DNA of 64,000 bases from Marivirga lumbricoides. GTDB lineage: Bacteria > Bacteroidota > Bacteroidia > Cytophagales > Cyclobacteriaceae. Below, one piece after another: positions 52,515 to 60,860 of the stretch. Numbering within the stretch: position 1 is the first letter of the stretch; each line of letters starts with the position of its first letter. The position numbers and the translations under genes are program-made. The notes beneath the pieces were generated by a model. That model was not told the origin of the DNA and ran no database searches. It saw only the letters and a program-made list of their open reading frames with translations. The DNA is taken from contig NZ_BMEC01000008.1 in NCBI RefSeq assembly GCF_014636295.1, forward strand, positions 62,001 to 126,000, written 5' to 3'.

Positions 52515-53621
52515 ATGAAGCTTCAAAATATCCGCCTTATTCAATTCAAAAACTATTCAAAAGCTAATTTTGAATTTGTAGGGGGTATAAATTGCCTTCT
52601 GGGGAAGAATGGAGTGGGTAAAACCAATATTTTAGACGCTATCCATTATTTAGCCTTTACTAAAAGCGCATTTAATAGTATTGATAAAGATAATATTTTA
52701 CATGGAAATAGTTTTTTTTCAATAAAAGCAAGCTTTCTCAAAGGAGAAAAGAAGTCCGATATGCTTTGTGCTGTTCAGCAGGGAGAAAAAAAAATGGTGC
52801 GATGGGAAGGCAAAGAGTATGATAAACTCAGTGAGCATATAGGAAAAATACCATTGGTTATGATTGTGCCTCAGGACACGGATATTGTGAGAGAGGCCAG
52901 TGAAATGCGTAGAAAATTTTTTGATAACCTCTTATGTCAGCTGGATCAGAACTATATGGTTATTCTTGTAAAGTACAACCACCTCCTGAAACAGAGAAAC
53001 GCCTTATTGAAAAGCCTTGCAGAAAATAATCGTTTTGATGAGGCAAGGATTGAGCCTTATGATGAATTAATGATTCCACTGGCCATAGAAATATCAGAAG
53101 CCAGGCAAGCACTAATAGAAAAGTTTGTACCGGCTTTTACACAATATTACCAGGACCTCGCTGATGGAAGAGAGTTGGTAGATATTCAATACCAAACCTC
53201 CGTAGAAGCTAATTTTGCTGAAAACTTTAAATCAAGAAGGAGAAAAGATTTTATGCAGGGCCGAACCACTTTGGGAATCCATAGAGATGATTTTCTGTTT
53301 ATGATTGATGCTTATCCACTAAAGAAATTTGGCTCCCAGGGACAACAAAAATCTTTTGTGATCGCTTTAAAACTGGCGCAATTTGAAATGTTACAGCAAG
53401 CAAAAACTCAAAAGCCCTTATTATTGCTGGATGATATTTTCGATAAGCTGGATGATAAAAGGATAGCATATTTATTGCAAATGATAGCAAATGAAAGGTT
53501 TGGACAAATCTTTCTTACAGATGCCAGACCTGAGCGTACCCAAAATTATTTGGATGCTCTGGCAGTAGAAAAAAAATATTTCCATTTACAAGATACTCTT
53601 AAAGAAAATGAATCAGTATAA
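52515..53621 (+). CDS. recF: DNA replication/repair protein RecF
   Basis: 368 residues. SMC-like ATPase that loads RecA at gaps. Walker A GKNGVGKT at 30-37, TKSAFNSIDKDNILHG after it, TLGIHRDDFLFMIDAYPLKKFGSQGQQKSF with the signature near 255-285, and Walker B LLLLDDIFDKLDD near 302-314. It overlaps the next gene by 14 bases. dnaA, dnaN and gyrB do not lie here, so it is away from an origin-type cluster. Confidence 0.93.
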   Translation: MKLQNIRLIQFKNYSKANFEFVGGINCLLGKNGVGKTNILDAIHYLAFTKSAFNSIDKDNILHGNSFFSIKASFLKGEKKSDMLCAVQQGEKKMVRWEGKEYDKLSEHIGKIPLVMIVPQDTDIVREASEMRRKFFDNLLCQLDQNYMVILVKYNHLLKQRNALLKSLAENNRFDEARIEPYDELMIPLAIEISEARQALIEKFVPAFTQYYQDLADGRELVDIQYQTSVEANFAENFKSRRRKDFMQGRTTLGIHRDDFLFMIDAYPLKKFGSQGQQKSFVIALKLAQFEMLQQAKTQKPLLLLDDIFDKLDDKRIAYLLQMIANERFGQIFLTDARPERTQNYLDALAVEKKYFHLQDTLKENESV

Positions 53622-53934
53622 GAAAAAACCACATCCTGCCAGCATACGAAAATCGCAGGCTACTCCTTTAGGAGAAGTTATCAACGATATGATAGAAGCT
53701 TACCATTTAAATAAAAAGTTTGATCAAACAACAGTAATAAATCTATGGCCTAAATTAATGGGAAACACTATAGCCAGCAGGACCAAAGGAATTTTTATGA
53801 AGGGAGATAAACTTTTCATCACTGTGGAATCAAGCCCGTTAAAGCAGGAGTTGCATATGAATAAAGAGCGCATTATTACCCTTTTTGAGGAAGCTTTAGG
53901 AAAAAAAGTAATTAAGGAGGTAGTATTGCTATAA
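53608..53934 (+). CDS. DciA-like DUF721 protein
   Basis: 108 residues. A small helical and strand domain: SQATPLGEVINDMIEAYHLNKKFDQTTVINLWPKLMGNTIASRT, then LFITVESSPLKQELHMNKERIITLFEE. This is the DUF721/DciA pattern, the ancestral helicase loader in bacteria without DnaC. The 14-base overlap with recF fits the common recF-dciA pairing. Confidence 0.88.
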   Translation: MNQYKKKPHPASIRKSQATPLGEVINDMIEAYHLNKKFDQTTVINLWPKLMGNTIASRTKGIFMKGDKLFITVESSPLKQELHMNKERIITLFEEALGKKVIKEVVLL

Positions 53935-53959
53935 ACTTTTCTTATTCAGGGTTAATTTA

Positions 53960-54658
53960 CTATTCAATCTCCTCTAATTTTGCCTTATAAAGTTCCACCA
54001 ACTTTTTAACTTTTTCTGCTTCAACATATACAGAATCCAGTTTTACATTAATCACCTCAAGGCTTTCAATGTAAGCTACAGAATCCTGTCGCATTTGCTT
54101 TAGCTCCATCTCATACTGCTGGATTTTTTGATTATTTTTCTCCTGATTTTTCAAATCCTTGCGCTCTTCACGCTTAAGTTCTTCGTATGATTTACTCAAA
54201 AAAGAAGCGGCTCTTTCAGCATCATCAATTTGCTTTTGGGCAGCATCTTTCCTCATTTTGATGTAAAAACCATATACATAATCAGCCATCTCCTTCTGTA
54301 GCTTCGGGTAAGTTTCTTTCGGTATGCCCTGGGGGTCAATACCTGCCCATACTTTGCTGCTCTTTGCATCGCCGGTTATTTCGGAAAATAGCAAAACCTT
54401 TTCTCCATATACTGATTCAACAAAAACTGTTTCGTAAGATTTATGACCGTGCGTAGCTTCACTTCTACCCCATGATTTACTGTATGTGTTCCAGGCCAAA
54501 TCTGCTTCTGATTTACTAAATGGCAGACCAATTTCATAACCCTGTACATCCATACCTAGCAAATAATGAGGCTTTTGCAGTATCTGGCCTTGCGCAATAA
54601 CTTCTAAATTAATCAACAGGATAGCTGAAAGAAAGATCCCGCTACATATTTTTCTCAT
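53960..54658 (-). CDS. Secreted coiled-coil protein of unknown function
   Basis: 232 residues from the ATG at 54656-54658; the nine extra upstream residues do not fit a signal peptide. The signal ends LEVIAQ. The first half has a mixed fold (YLLGMDVQGYEIGLPFSKSEADLAWNTYSKSWG). The second half (about 130-232) is rich in Lys, Glu and Gln heptads and should form a long coiled coil. It is probably periplasmic. No family is recognised. Confidence 0.7.
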   Translation of the reverse strand: MRKICSGIFLSAILLINLEVIAQGQILQKPHYLLGMDVQGYEIGLPFSKSEADLAWNTYSKSWGRSEATHGHKSYETVFVESVYGEKVLLFSEITGDAKSSKVWAGIDPQGIPKETYPKLQKEMADYVYGFYIKMRKDAAQKQIDDAERAASFLSKSYEELKREERKDLKNQEKNNQKIQQYEMELKQMRQDSVAYIESLEVINVKLDSVYVEAEKVKKLVELYKAKLEEIE

Positions 54659-54852
54659 ATGAAAATTCTCTTTTCTATAATGCATTCAACAATTATGCCT
54701 GATAATCCTCAGAAAGTAATTGAGCCGGAAATATACACTATAATAATTTCAGGAAGTATAAAACTTGCTGTTTCGCAATTCATATGTAACAAAAGCTCCA
54801 ACATTCATTCAAATTTCAAGTTTAAACAGTAATAGAAATAAAAAATAAAAAT

Positions 54853-55758
54853 ATGCCTGAAAAAATTTTGATTAGTGGAGGTTCCGGAATGATAGGAATG
54901 CAATTATCTAAACTACTTTCCGAAAATGGATATGAGGTAGCACATCTTACCAGAAAAAAGAAGACTAATTATCCTTACAGGCAATTTGAATGGGATATTA
55001 AAAGCCAAAGTATAGACTCAGACGCAATTAAATTTGCAGATGCTATTTTTCATTTAGCCGGGGCGGGCGTAGTTGATGAAAAATGGACGGAAGAGCGGAA
55101 AAAAGCAATCATTTCAAGTAGAACGGATTCCGCTACACTGCTGAAAACTGAAATTGAAAAGCAGAGTAAAAAAATAGAGCACTTTATTGGAGCCAGTGGT
55201 ATTAATTACTATGGTATGGACACTGGTAATCAATTAATGATGGAGACAAATCCTGCTGGTGAAGGCTTTTTACCCTATGTGTGTGAAAAATGGGAAGAAG
55301 CTACTGATGAAGTTGGCAAGGCAGGCATTAAAACGGCCAAAGTGCGAATAGGAATTGTATTATCCGACAAAGGCGGGGCACTAAAACAGCTTGCAATGCC
55401 TATAAAAATTGGACTAGGAGCTCCTCTCGGTTCCGGTGACCAGTTTATGAGTTGGATACATATCGATGATCTTTGCAGGTTATTCATGCACCTGCTAAAA
55501 AATAGATTGACCGGTACCTTTAACGGTGCGGCTCCTAAACCTGTTACTAATAAAGCACTTACTAAGGCTACAGCGAAAGCGTTAAAAAAGCCACTTTGGC
55601 TACCAAAAGTACCTCCATTTGCTATGAAACTCATTTTATCTGACAGGGCAGACATGGTACTGGGCGGAGTAAAAGCCAGTTCGGATAAGATAGAGAAAAC
55701 AGGTTTTTCCTTTTTATTTAATACAGTTGAAGAGGCCTTAAAAGATATCTACTCTTAA
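54853..55758 (+). CDS. SDR39U1/YfcH-type epimerase (TIGR01777)
   Basis: 301 residues. NAD(P)-binding SDR fold: GGSGMIGMQLSKLL at 9-22, FHLAGAGVVDEKWTEERKKAI near 67-87, and GASGINYYG with the active Tyr near 114-122. The C-terminal domain has WIHIDDLCRLFMHLL, GTFNGAAPKPVTN and a DUF1731-like ending. Substrate is unknown; relatives are predicted nucleotide-sugar or tetrapyrrole-linked reductases. Confidence 0.87.
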   Translation: MPEKILISGGSGMIGMQLSKLLSENGYEVAHLTRKKKTNYPYRQFEWDIKSQSIDSDAIKFADAIFHLAGAGVVDEKWTEERKKAIISSRTDSATLLKTEIEKQSKKIEHFIGASGINYYGMDTGNQLMMETNPAGEGFLPYVCEKWEEATDEVGKAGIKTAKVRIGIVLSDKGGALKQLAMPIKIGLGAPLGSGDQFMSWIHIDDLCRLFMHLLKNRLTGTFNGAAPKPVTNKALTKATAKALKKPLWLPKVPPFAMKLILSDRADMVLGGVKASSDKIEKTGFSFLFNTVEEALKDIYS

Positions 55759-55842
55759 TGTAGCCGTTTAATTAAACTAACAAACCGTAAACGTTATTTT
55801 CCTCATACGTTAAAATATATATCATCCTTAAAATAAAACGAT

Positions 55843-56331
55843 ATGAGAACCTTAAAGCAATACTTAGCAACTTTATTGACGCTTGCGGCAATACTATTTT
55901 GTACGGGGCCTCTGATGGCACAAATACCTACAACAGGTGACCCCCAAACCATTAAAACAGATTATTCTGATGAGGCTATTACAAAATATGTAGAAGTAAT
56001 GGAGGAAGTACTTCCCATTCAGCAAAAAGCTGAAAAAAATGCAATTGAAATAATTGAGGCAAATGATCTTACACTGGATCGGTTTAATCAAATCCTTGCT
56101 GTTCAACAGAATCAATCTGATGCAGAAGTTTCCCCGGAAGAGCTGGCTTCTTTTAACACTGCTGCACAAGAAATTATGAAGAAAAATGCCAGTGTGCAGG
56201 AACAAGTACTACAGATTCTTAAAAATGAGGGCTTATCTCCTGAAAAATATAGAAATATGCTTGTAGCTTATGAAAGAGATGAAGAGTTCCAAAAGAAAGT
56301 GGATGCCTTCGTTTTAGAAGAGACTAATTAA
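55843..56331 (+). CDS. DUF4168 secreted protein, copy 1
   Basis: 162 residues. The signal ends GPLMAQ. All-helical DUF4168 domain: SDEAITKYVEVMEEVLPIQQKAEKNAIEII, LDRFNQILAVQQN, ELASFNTAAQEIMKKN and an ending RDEEFQKKVDAFV. Related to copy 2 at 56450. Probably periplasmic, unknown function. Confidence 0.85.
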   Translation: MRTLKQYLATLLTLAAILFCTGPLMAQIPTTGDPQTIKTDYSDEAITKYVEVMEEVLPIQQKAEKNAIEIIEANDLTLDRFNQILAVQQNQSDAEVSPEELASFNTAAQEIMKKNASVQEQVLQILKNEGLSPEKYRNMLVAYERDEEFQKKVDAFVLEETN

Positions 56332-56449
56332 AAAATTTTAAGTTATAAAAGAATAACTAGAAGCTTAGCAAGAATCTTTTAATTAACCATGTTGTATTTA
56401 CAACATTATAGTGTAGGGACGTTTTTATAACAACATCAAAAAACAAACT

Positions 56450-56938
56450 ATGAACACTAAAAAGTTAATTTTAAAAATTTGGATGATTGGGATTTTTATG
56501 TTCTTTGCATCCTTTGTGGTAAATGCACAGGTGCCTCAAAGTAATCAAAGTGCTGTTAAAGCAGATTTTGAAGATGAGGAAATCGAAAAATTTGTAGAGG
56601 TAAATACAGTAGTTATTGAAGTGCAAAAGAAAGCTCAAGACGAGGCAATGGTAATTATTGAGGAAAATGACCTGGATCTGCAGCGTTTCAATGAAATTGT
56701 AGCAATTCAGCAAGGTAAATCGGAAGAAGAAGCTACTCCTGAAGAATTAGCATCATTTAATCAGGCTGCACAAGAAATAATGAAAAATAATCAAGAGACA
56801 CAGGCTGAAATAATTGAACTACTTGATGAAAACGAAGTAGACCAGAAAACATATCAACAAATGATGATGGCCTACCAACAAGATGAAGAGTTTAGAGCAA
56901 AAGTAGATAAGATTGTGCAAGAAAAAAGTAAAGGATAA
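56450..56938 (+). CDS. DUF4168 secreted protein, copy 2
   Basis: 162 residues, the same length as copy 1. The signal ends FVVNAQ. It shares EELASFN-AAQEIMK-N and the ending DEEF--KVD--V with copy 1, while other stretches differ, so the pair arose by an old tandem duplication. A strong terminator follows. Confidence 0.85.
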   Translation: MNTKKLILKIWMIGIFMFFASFVVNAQVPQSNQSAVKADFEDEEIEKFVEVNTVVIEVQKKAQDEAMVIIEENDLDLQRFNEIVAIQQGKSEEEATPEELASFNQAAQEIMKNNQETQAEIIELLDENEVDQKTYQQMMMAYQQDEEFRAKVDKIVQEKSKG

Positions 56939-56968
56939 TTGATAATTATCTTGTTTAGTTTAATGAGG

Positions 56969-56993
56969 GCAGGTAGAGATACCTGCTTTTTTT
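56969..56993 (+). terminator. Terminator of the DUF4168 pair
   Basis: GCAGGT pairs with ACCTGC (6-base loop), followed by seven T. Starts 31 bases past the stop of copy 2. Confidence 0.85.
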
Positions 56994-57024
56994 ATTTTGA
57001 GGATATTTCCCCAAAGTTTTTCAT

Positions 57025-57516
57025 TTAGCCATCAATAATTGTTATGCCCTTCTTTTCTGCCACCTCCCTGATGGCTTGCTTTATTTCAACAGATCTATTT
57101 TTACCAGTTTTATACCGGAAAGTTTGCTTTCCCGATTCAGTAATAACATTCACAGTGTAGGAGGCAAATTCTACCTCTTTAATGTCATCCCACGTTAAGA
57201 TTGATCTTTTGGTAAATACACTTAATTTCACCATCAAATACTGATCGTTTAGTTCAACTTTTGGTGTGAGAATGAAATAAGGAAAAACCATCAATAAGCC
57301 CTTGAAGAGAAATATTAAAGACATTGTAAGGTAGGTGAAAGGCATCAACCACCTTTCAAAAAAGCCACTTGTATTTCTAGAGAAGTACATAAAGCTTATC
57401 ATGAAAAAGGAGAGACCAAGGAATATAAACCATCCCGCTTTAATTTTATCCCGCAAATTATCAATGCCGAAACCTAGTAGAAAAATCTTGCTACTCTGGC
57501 TTACTTGTTGTCCCAT
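57025..57516 (-). CDS. Membrane protein with PH-like C-terminal domain
   Basis: 163 residues. Two hydrophobic segments at about 28-45 and 60-85 are followed by a beta-rich domain: FILTPKVELNDQYLMVKLSVFTKRSILTWDDIKEVEFAS, then a helix EIKQAIREVAEKKG. This resembles bacterial PH or YcxB-like domain proteins, as at 22978. Function unknown. Its 5' end overlaps suhB by 16 bases. Confidence 0.68.
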   Translation of the reverse strand: MGQQVSQSSKIFLLGFGIDNLRDKIKAGWFIFLGLSFFMISFMYFSRNTSGFFERWLMPFTYLTMSLIFLFKGLLMVFPYFILTPKVELNDQYLMVKLSVFTKRSILTWDDIKEVEFASYTVNVITESGKQTFRYKTGKNRSVEIKQAIREVAEKKGITIIDG

Positions 57517-58298
57517 CTTTTTTGGATATAAGATAACATTTCTTGCTGAACTTTCGGAGATCCTGCAACGATTTCCCTTCCAAAGTTAAAATCACTACTA
57601 CCACTAAAAGTACTTACTTTACCCCCTGCTTGTTGCACAATAAACGCTCCTCCGGCAACATCCCAGGCATTGAGATTGTACTCAAAAAAGCCTTCAAACC
57701 TTCCACAAGCCACATAAGCTAAATCCACAGCAGCACTTCCTAAACGTCTGAGTCCATGACTATTCTGCATCAAGTCTTTCAATATAGCAAAGTAAGACTC
57801 CATTTTATCAAAATCATAATACGGGAACCCAGTGGCCAATAAACTCTCCGATAATTCTGTGTTCTGAGTAACTTGTATAATTTCATCATTCATAAATGCT
57901 TCCCCTCCTTTTATGGCATGAAAACATTCGTCACGGTTGATTTCATACACTATACCAGCAATAGTTTCATCATTTTCTTGTAGCGCAACGCTTACTGAAT
58001 AAACCGGCAAGCCATGCACAAAATTGGTTGTACCATCTACGGGATCTATTATCCAATTATATTTTTCTCCTTTTTTATCAGAAGTCCCTTCTTCAGCAAT
58101 AAAGCCTGCTTCTGGCAAAATATTAGCCAATCCTTCTACCAACATAATTTCCGCCTGCTTGTCAACATAGCTGACGAGATCATTAAAGCCTTTCTTCTCT
58201 ACTTTATCCAGACTAAATTTTAATGCCTCTTTCCTGATAAAGTTTCCTGCTTCTTTTACTAATGAGATAGCTTGCTCTTGTATTTTATTTAGCTCCAT
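57501..58298 (-). CDS. suhB: Inositol monophosphatase family protein
   Basis: 265 residues. Mg-dependent phosphatase fold: the first metal site is EE at 69-70, the second IIDPVDGTTNFVHG at 83-96, and the third is WDVAGGAFIV near 213. Substrate may be inositol phosphate, or in this phylum possibly other sugar phosphates or PAP. It is coupled to its upstream neighbour by a 1-base overlap. Confidence 0.9.
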   Translation of the reverse strand: MELNKIQEQAISLVKEAGNFIRKEALKFSLDKVEKKGFNDLVSYVDKQAEIMLVEGLANILPEAGFIAEEGTSDKKGEKYNWIIDPVDGTTNFVHGLPVYSVSVALQENDETIAGIVYEINRDECFHAIKGGEAFMNDEIIQVTQNTELSESLLATGFPYYDFDKMESYFAILKDLMQNSHGLRRLGSAAVDLAYVACGRFEGFFEYNLNAWDVAGGAFIVQQAGGKVSTFSGSSDFNFGREIVAGSPKVQQEMLSYIQKRWDNK

Positions 58299-59464
58299 TA
58301 CACATTCATTTTTTTGGTGCGATACAATAGGTTAAAAGACTTAAACGTAAAATACAATACGATTGGCAAAGCAGCTGCGTGCAATTGCTGAGGCAAAGTA
58401 TAGAAGAAACCTAACAACATAAAGCAAACTATTCCAAATACTGCATAATACAAGGTATGCCATTTTTTTGCCGGCTTTTTAAAAAGCAGAAAAGCAAAAA
58501 CTACATTCAGTGGAAATGCCCACAAAATGTTCCAGTTATTTACTGTAGCCAGGTGATCTGATAAAAACCAGAGGAAGAAAATAAGGCAGCCAATTAAGCC
58601 GGTAATAAAGAAGAGTATTACATTAAATATGCGGTCGTTAAAACCAACTTTGTAGTACCTTATGCTAAAAATTACTCCTAAAATACAGATTAGCCATGTT
58701 AAATGAATGGGTAAAATTGTAAACCCAGCCTCCTCCGTTTTCTTTTCTGCTTCAAATAGCATTTTTTCTTGTTCTACAAGAGGCTTCCCGTTATTAGTTG
58801 CTGCATCTACATGGTACATTAGCATGTCAGGTAAAAACATTTCCTCTCTCTTAGTAGCTATTTTGTCTGTTGGCTGTCCTAATACCAAATCAATTCCGAA
58901 ATCTTGCCATGGCTTTTCTGCCAGATAAATATCCAGAAAATAGCGAAAAGTATAGCCTTCTGCCTTTCTGTTCCACTCCAGGTCATCTCCTAATGTTAAT
59001 TCAAAGATATCTCGAAGACGTGTGGTACAGTTATCATAGAAAAAATCGTACTTATAGAATCTGTTCTCAGGTTGAATGTTTTCAATTAAAAATGCATACA
59101 TGGAATTTTTTTCAGCAACTGTGAGATTCAATTTCTGCTGATAAACTGACCTGTTCTCTGCTTTTGCAGCATTCACCAAATAGGAAATTCTGCCGGCAGA
59201 AAGCATATAATCTAATTTACCACGCACAAATTTCATATAGAAACCGGGGGTGTCAAAATCGAATGTACCATAATTAAATACCACACTTAGGCCATTTTCC
59301 CTATCTTCCACCCAAAGAGCAGAATGTCCAAAATTAGAATATAATTCATTGCCCGGGGCAACTGTAATAAGGCTTATCTCAGAATTTTCAGAAAGCCTGG
59401 CTTGCCTTTGGGCAAATAGGTTAAACGAGATGAAGCACAGAAGCAGTAAAAAGAGTTTCTTCAT
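58298..59464 (-). CDS. DUF4105 membrane protein
   Basis: 388 residues. The signal ends FNLFAQ. The N-terminal periplasmic domain (about 25-185) has APGNELYSNFGHSALWVED, VVFNYGTFDFDTPGFYMKFVRGKLDYML and FYDNCTTRLRDIFE, which is the DUF4105 (Lnb-type) domain with conserved His and Cys, perhaps an NlpC/P60-like hydrolase. About five membrane segments follow (250-385). Function unknown. Between suhB and rsmI on the same strand. Confidence 0.82.
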   Translation of the reverse strand: MKKLFLLLLCFISFNLFAQRQARLSENSEISLITVAPGNELYSNFGHSALWVEDRENGLSVVFNYGTFDFDTPGFYMKFVRGKLDYMLSAGRISYLVNAAKAENRSVYQQKLNLTVAEKNSMYAFLIENIQPENRFYKYDFFYDNCTTRLRDIFELTLGDDLEWNRKAEGYTFRYFLDIYLAEKPWQDFGIDLVLGQPTDKIATKREEMFLPDMLMYHVDAATNNGKPLVEQEKMLFEAEKKTEEAGFTILPIHLTWLICILGVIFSIRYYKVGFNDRIFNVILFFITGLIGCLIFFLWFLSDHLATVNNWNILWAFPLNVVFAFLLFKKPAKKWHTLYYAVFGIVCFMLLGFFYTLPQQLHAAALPIVLYFTFKSFNLLYRTKKMNV

Positions 59465-59473
59465 ATAAAGTTG

Positions 59474-60154
59474 TTAAGGTTTAGCATTTAAAACTAAAAC
59501 TATTTCACCTTTAGGTGGTGTGGTTGTAAAATGATTTATTAAACTACTAAGACTTCCCGTAAGTGTTTGTTCATATAGCTTGGTAAGTTCTCTGGAAACA
59601 GAAGCTTCCCGCTCTTCTCCTAAAATTTCAGCCAATTGTGTTAAAGTTTTGAGCAAACGGTGAGGGGATTCATAAAAAATAATAGTTCGGTCTTCTTCAA
59701 TCAACTTTTCTATCCTTGTTTTTCGCCCTTTCTTGTGAGGTAAAAAACCTTCAAACACGAAGCGGTCATTAGGAAATCCTGATTTTATTAAAGCCGGAAT
59801 TAATGCGGTGGCCCCAGGTAAAGATTCCAGTTTGATATCGTTCTTTAGTGCCTCTCTCACCAAAAGAAAACCAGGATCTGAAATTCCCGGTGTCCCGGCA
59901 TCCGACACCAAAGCCATAACCTTTCCTGATTGGAGCTCCTCAATGATATGGTTAACTTTATGATGTTCATTATGAATATGAAAGCTTTTTAAAGGCTTTT
60001 GAATATCATAATGCTTCAATAACTTTCCTGAAGTTCGGGTATCTTCTGCCAGTATAATATCCACCTTTTTTAAGGTATTAACTGCTCTGTAAGTCATGTC
60101 CTCCAGGTTTCCAATGGGAGTAGGCACCAGATAGAGTTGAGTTTCTTGCTCCAT
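59474..60154 (-). CDS. rsmI: 16S rRNA (cytidine-1402-2'-O)-methyltransferase
   Basis: 226 residues. Tetrapyrrole-methylase fold: YLVPTPIGNLEDMTYRAVNTL at 8-28, AEDTRTSGKLLKHY near 35-48, LVSDAGTPGISDPG near 81-94, and the SAM-site stretch TIIFYESPHRLLKTL. It methylates the ribose of C1402 with SAM. Shorter than the E. coli enzyme at the C terminus, as in many Bacteroidota. Confidence 0.9.
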   Translation of the reverse strand: MEQETQLYLVPTPIGNLEDMTYRAVNTLKKVDIILAEDTRTSGKLLKHYDIQKPLKSFHIHNEHHKVNHIIEELQSGKVMALVSDAGTPGISDPGFLLVREALKNDIKLESLPGATALIPALIKSGFPNDRFVFEGFLPHKKGRKTRIEKLIEEDRTIIFYESPHRLLKTLTQLAEILGEEREASVSRELTKLYEQTLTGSLSSLINHFTTTPPKGEIVLVLNAKP

Positions 60155-60185
60155 GACTTAAAACTAGCTAAAAACAGGAAAATAA

Positions 60186-60416
60186 TTAAGCGAGTTGATC
60201 AATTTCATCAGCAAGCTTTCTGTCTTTCTCTGTGATAGTATTGCCCTCATCATGTGTAGTTAGTTCAAAACTCACTTTATTATAGACATTAGACCAATTC
60301 GGATGGTGATTCATCTTTTCAGCAGTAATCGCTACCTTGGTCATGAAGCCAAATGCCTCTTTAAAATCTTTAAATTCGAAAGTTTTCTTTAAGGTATTGT
60401 TTTCTTCTTTCCACAT
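60186..60416 (-). CDS. Pterin-4a-carbinolamine dehydratase
   Basis: 76 residues. The family motif is clear: [44 protein letters not shown], with the two catalytic His. It recycles hydroxypterin formed by aromatic amino acid hydroxylases. No hydroxylase gene is in the window. Confidence 0.88.
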   Translation of the reverse strand: MWKEENNTLKKTFEFKDFKEAFGFMTKVAITAEKMNHHPNWSNVYNKVSFELTTHDEGNTITEKDRKLADEIDQLA

Positions 60417-60546
60417 AGCTTTAAATTAATTTCTGAAAAATAGACTAATAAAATTTAGTAACTAATCACTTGAATATTATGCGGCTGATTACCTACTAAA
60501 GCTTATCAAAGAACAACGCACTTAATTAATGAATGTTCTTTAAATA

Positions 60547-60807
60547 CTATAGTGCAATAATGCCTTTGATTTTGTAAGTCTCAAGGTATTTATCAATAAT
60601 TTGCTCTGCAGAGTTAGCAAGCATGTTAATGGTAAGGCTTACATATTTGCCATTTCTGGAAGGTCTCTCCTTTACCTCATGTGAGCTAAATATTTCCTTT
60701 ACCTTATCCTGTTCTTCTGCAGGCACAATAAATTTAAACATATATAAAGAAGGCCATACCGTTACAGCTTCCAGTTTTACTCTGAAGGATTGAATTTGTT
60801 CTTCCAT
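60547..60807 (-). CDS. DUF493/YbeD-like protein
   Basis: 86 residues with the small alpha-beta fold: VKLEAVTVWPSLYMFKFIVPAEEQDKVKEIF, then KERPSRNGKYVSLTINMLANSAEQIIDKY. Related to YbeD, which has an ACT-like fold and no settled role. A hairpin terminator separates it from the upstream PpiD-like gene. Confidence 0.82.
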   Translation of the reverse strand: MEEQIQSFRVKLEAVTVWPSLYMFKFIVPAEEQDKVKEIFSSHEVKERPSRNGKYVSLTINMLANSAEQIIDKYLETYKIKGIIAL

Positions 60808-60813
60808 AACACG

Positions 60814-60839
60814 AAAAAAGGGGCTTAAAAGCCCCCTTT
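60814..60839 (-). terminator. Terminator of the PpiD-like gene
   Basis: Leftward, GGGGCTT pairs with AAGCCCC (7 bp, 2-base loop if fully paired, likely 4 or more), followed by six T. Confidence 0.82.
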
Positions 60840-60860
60840 ATTATTTAATTAATGATTTTA

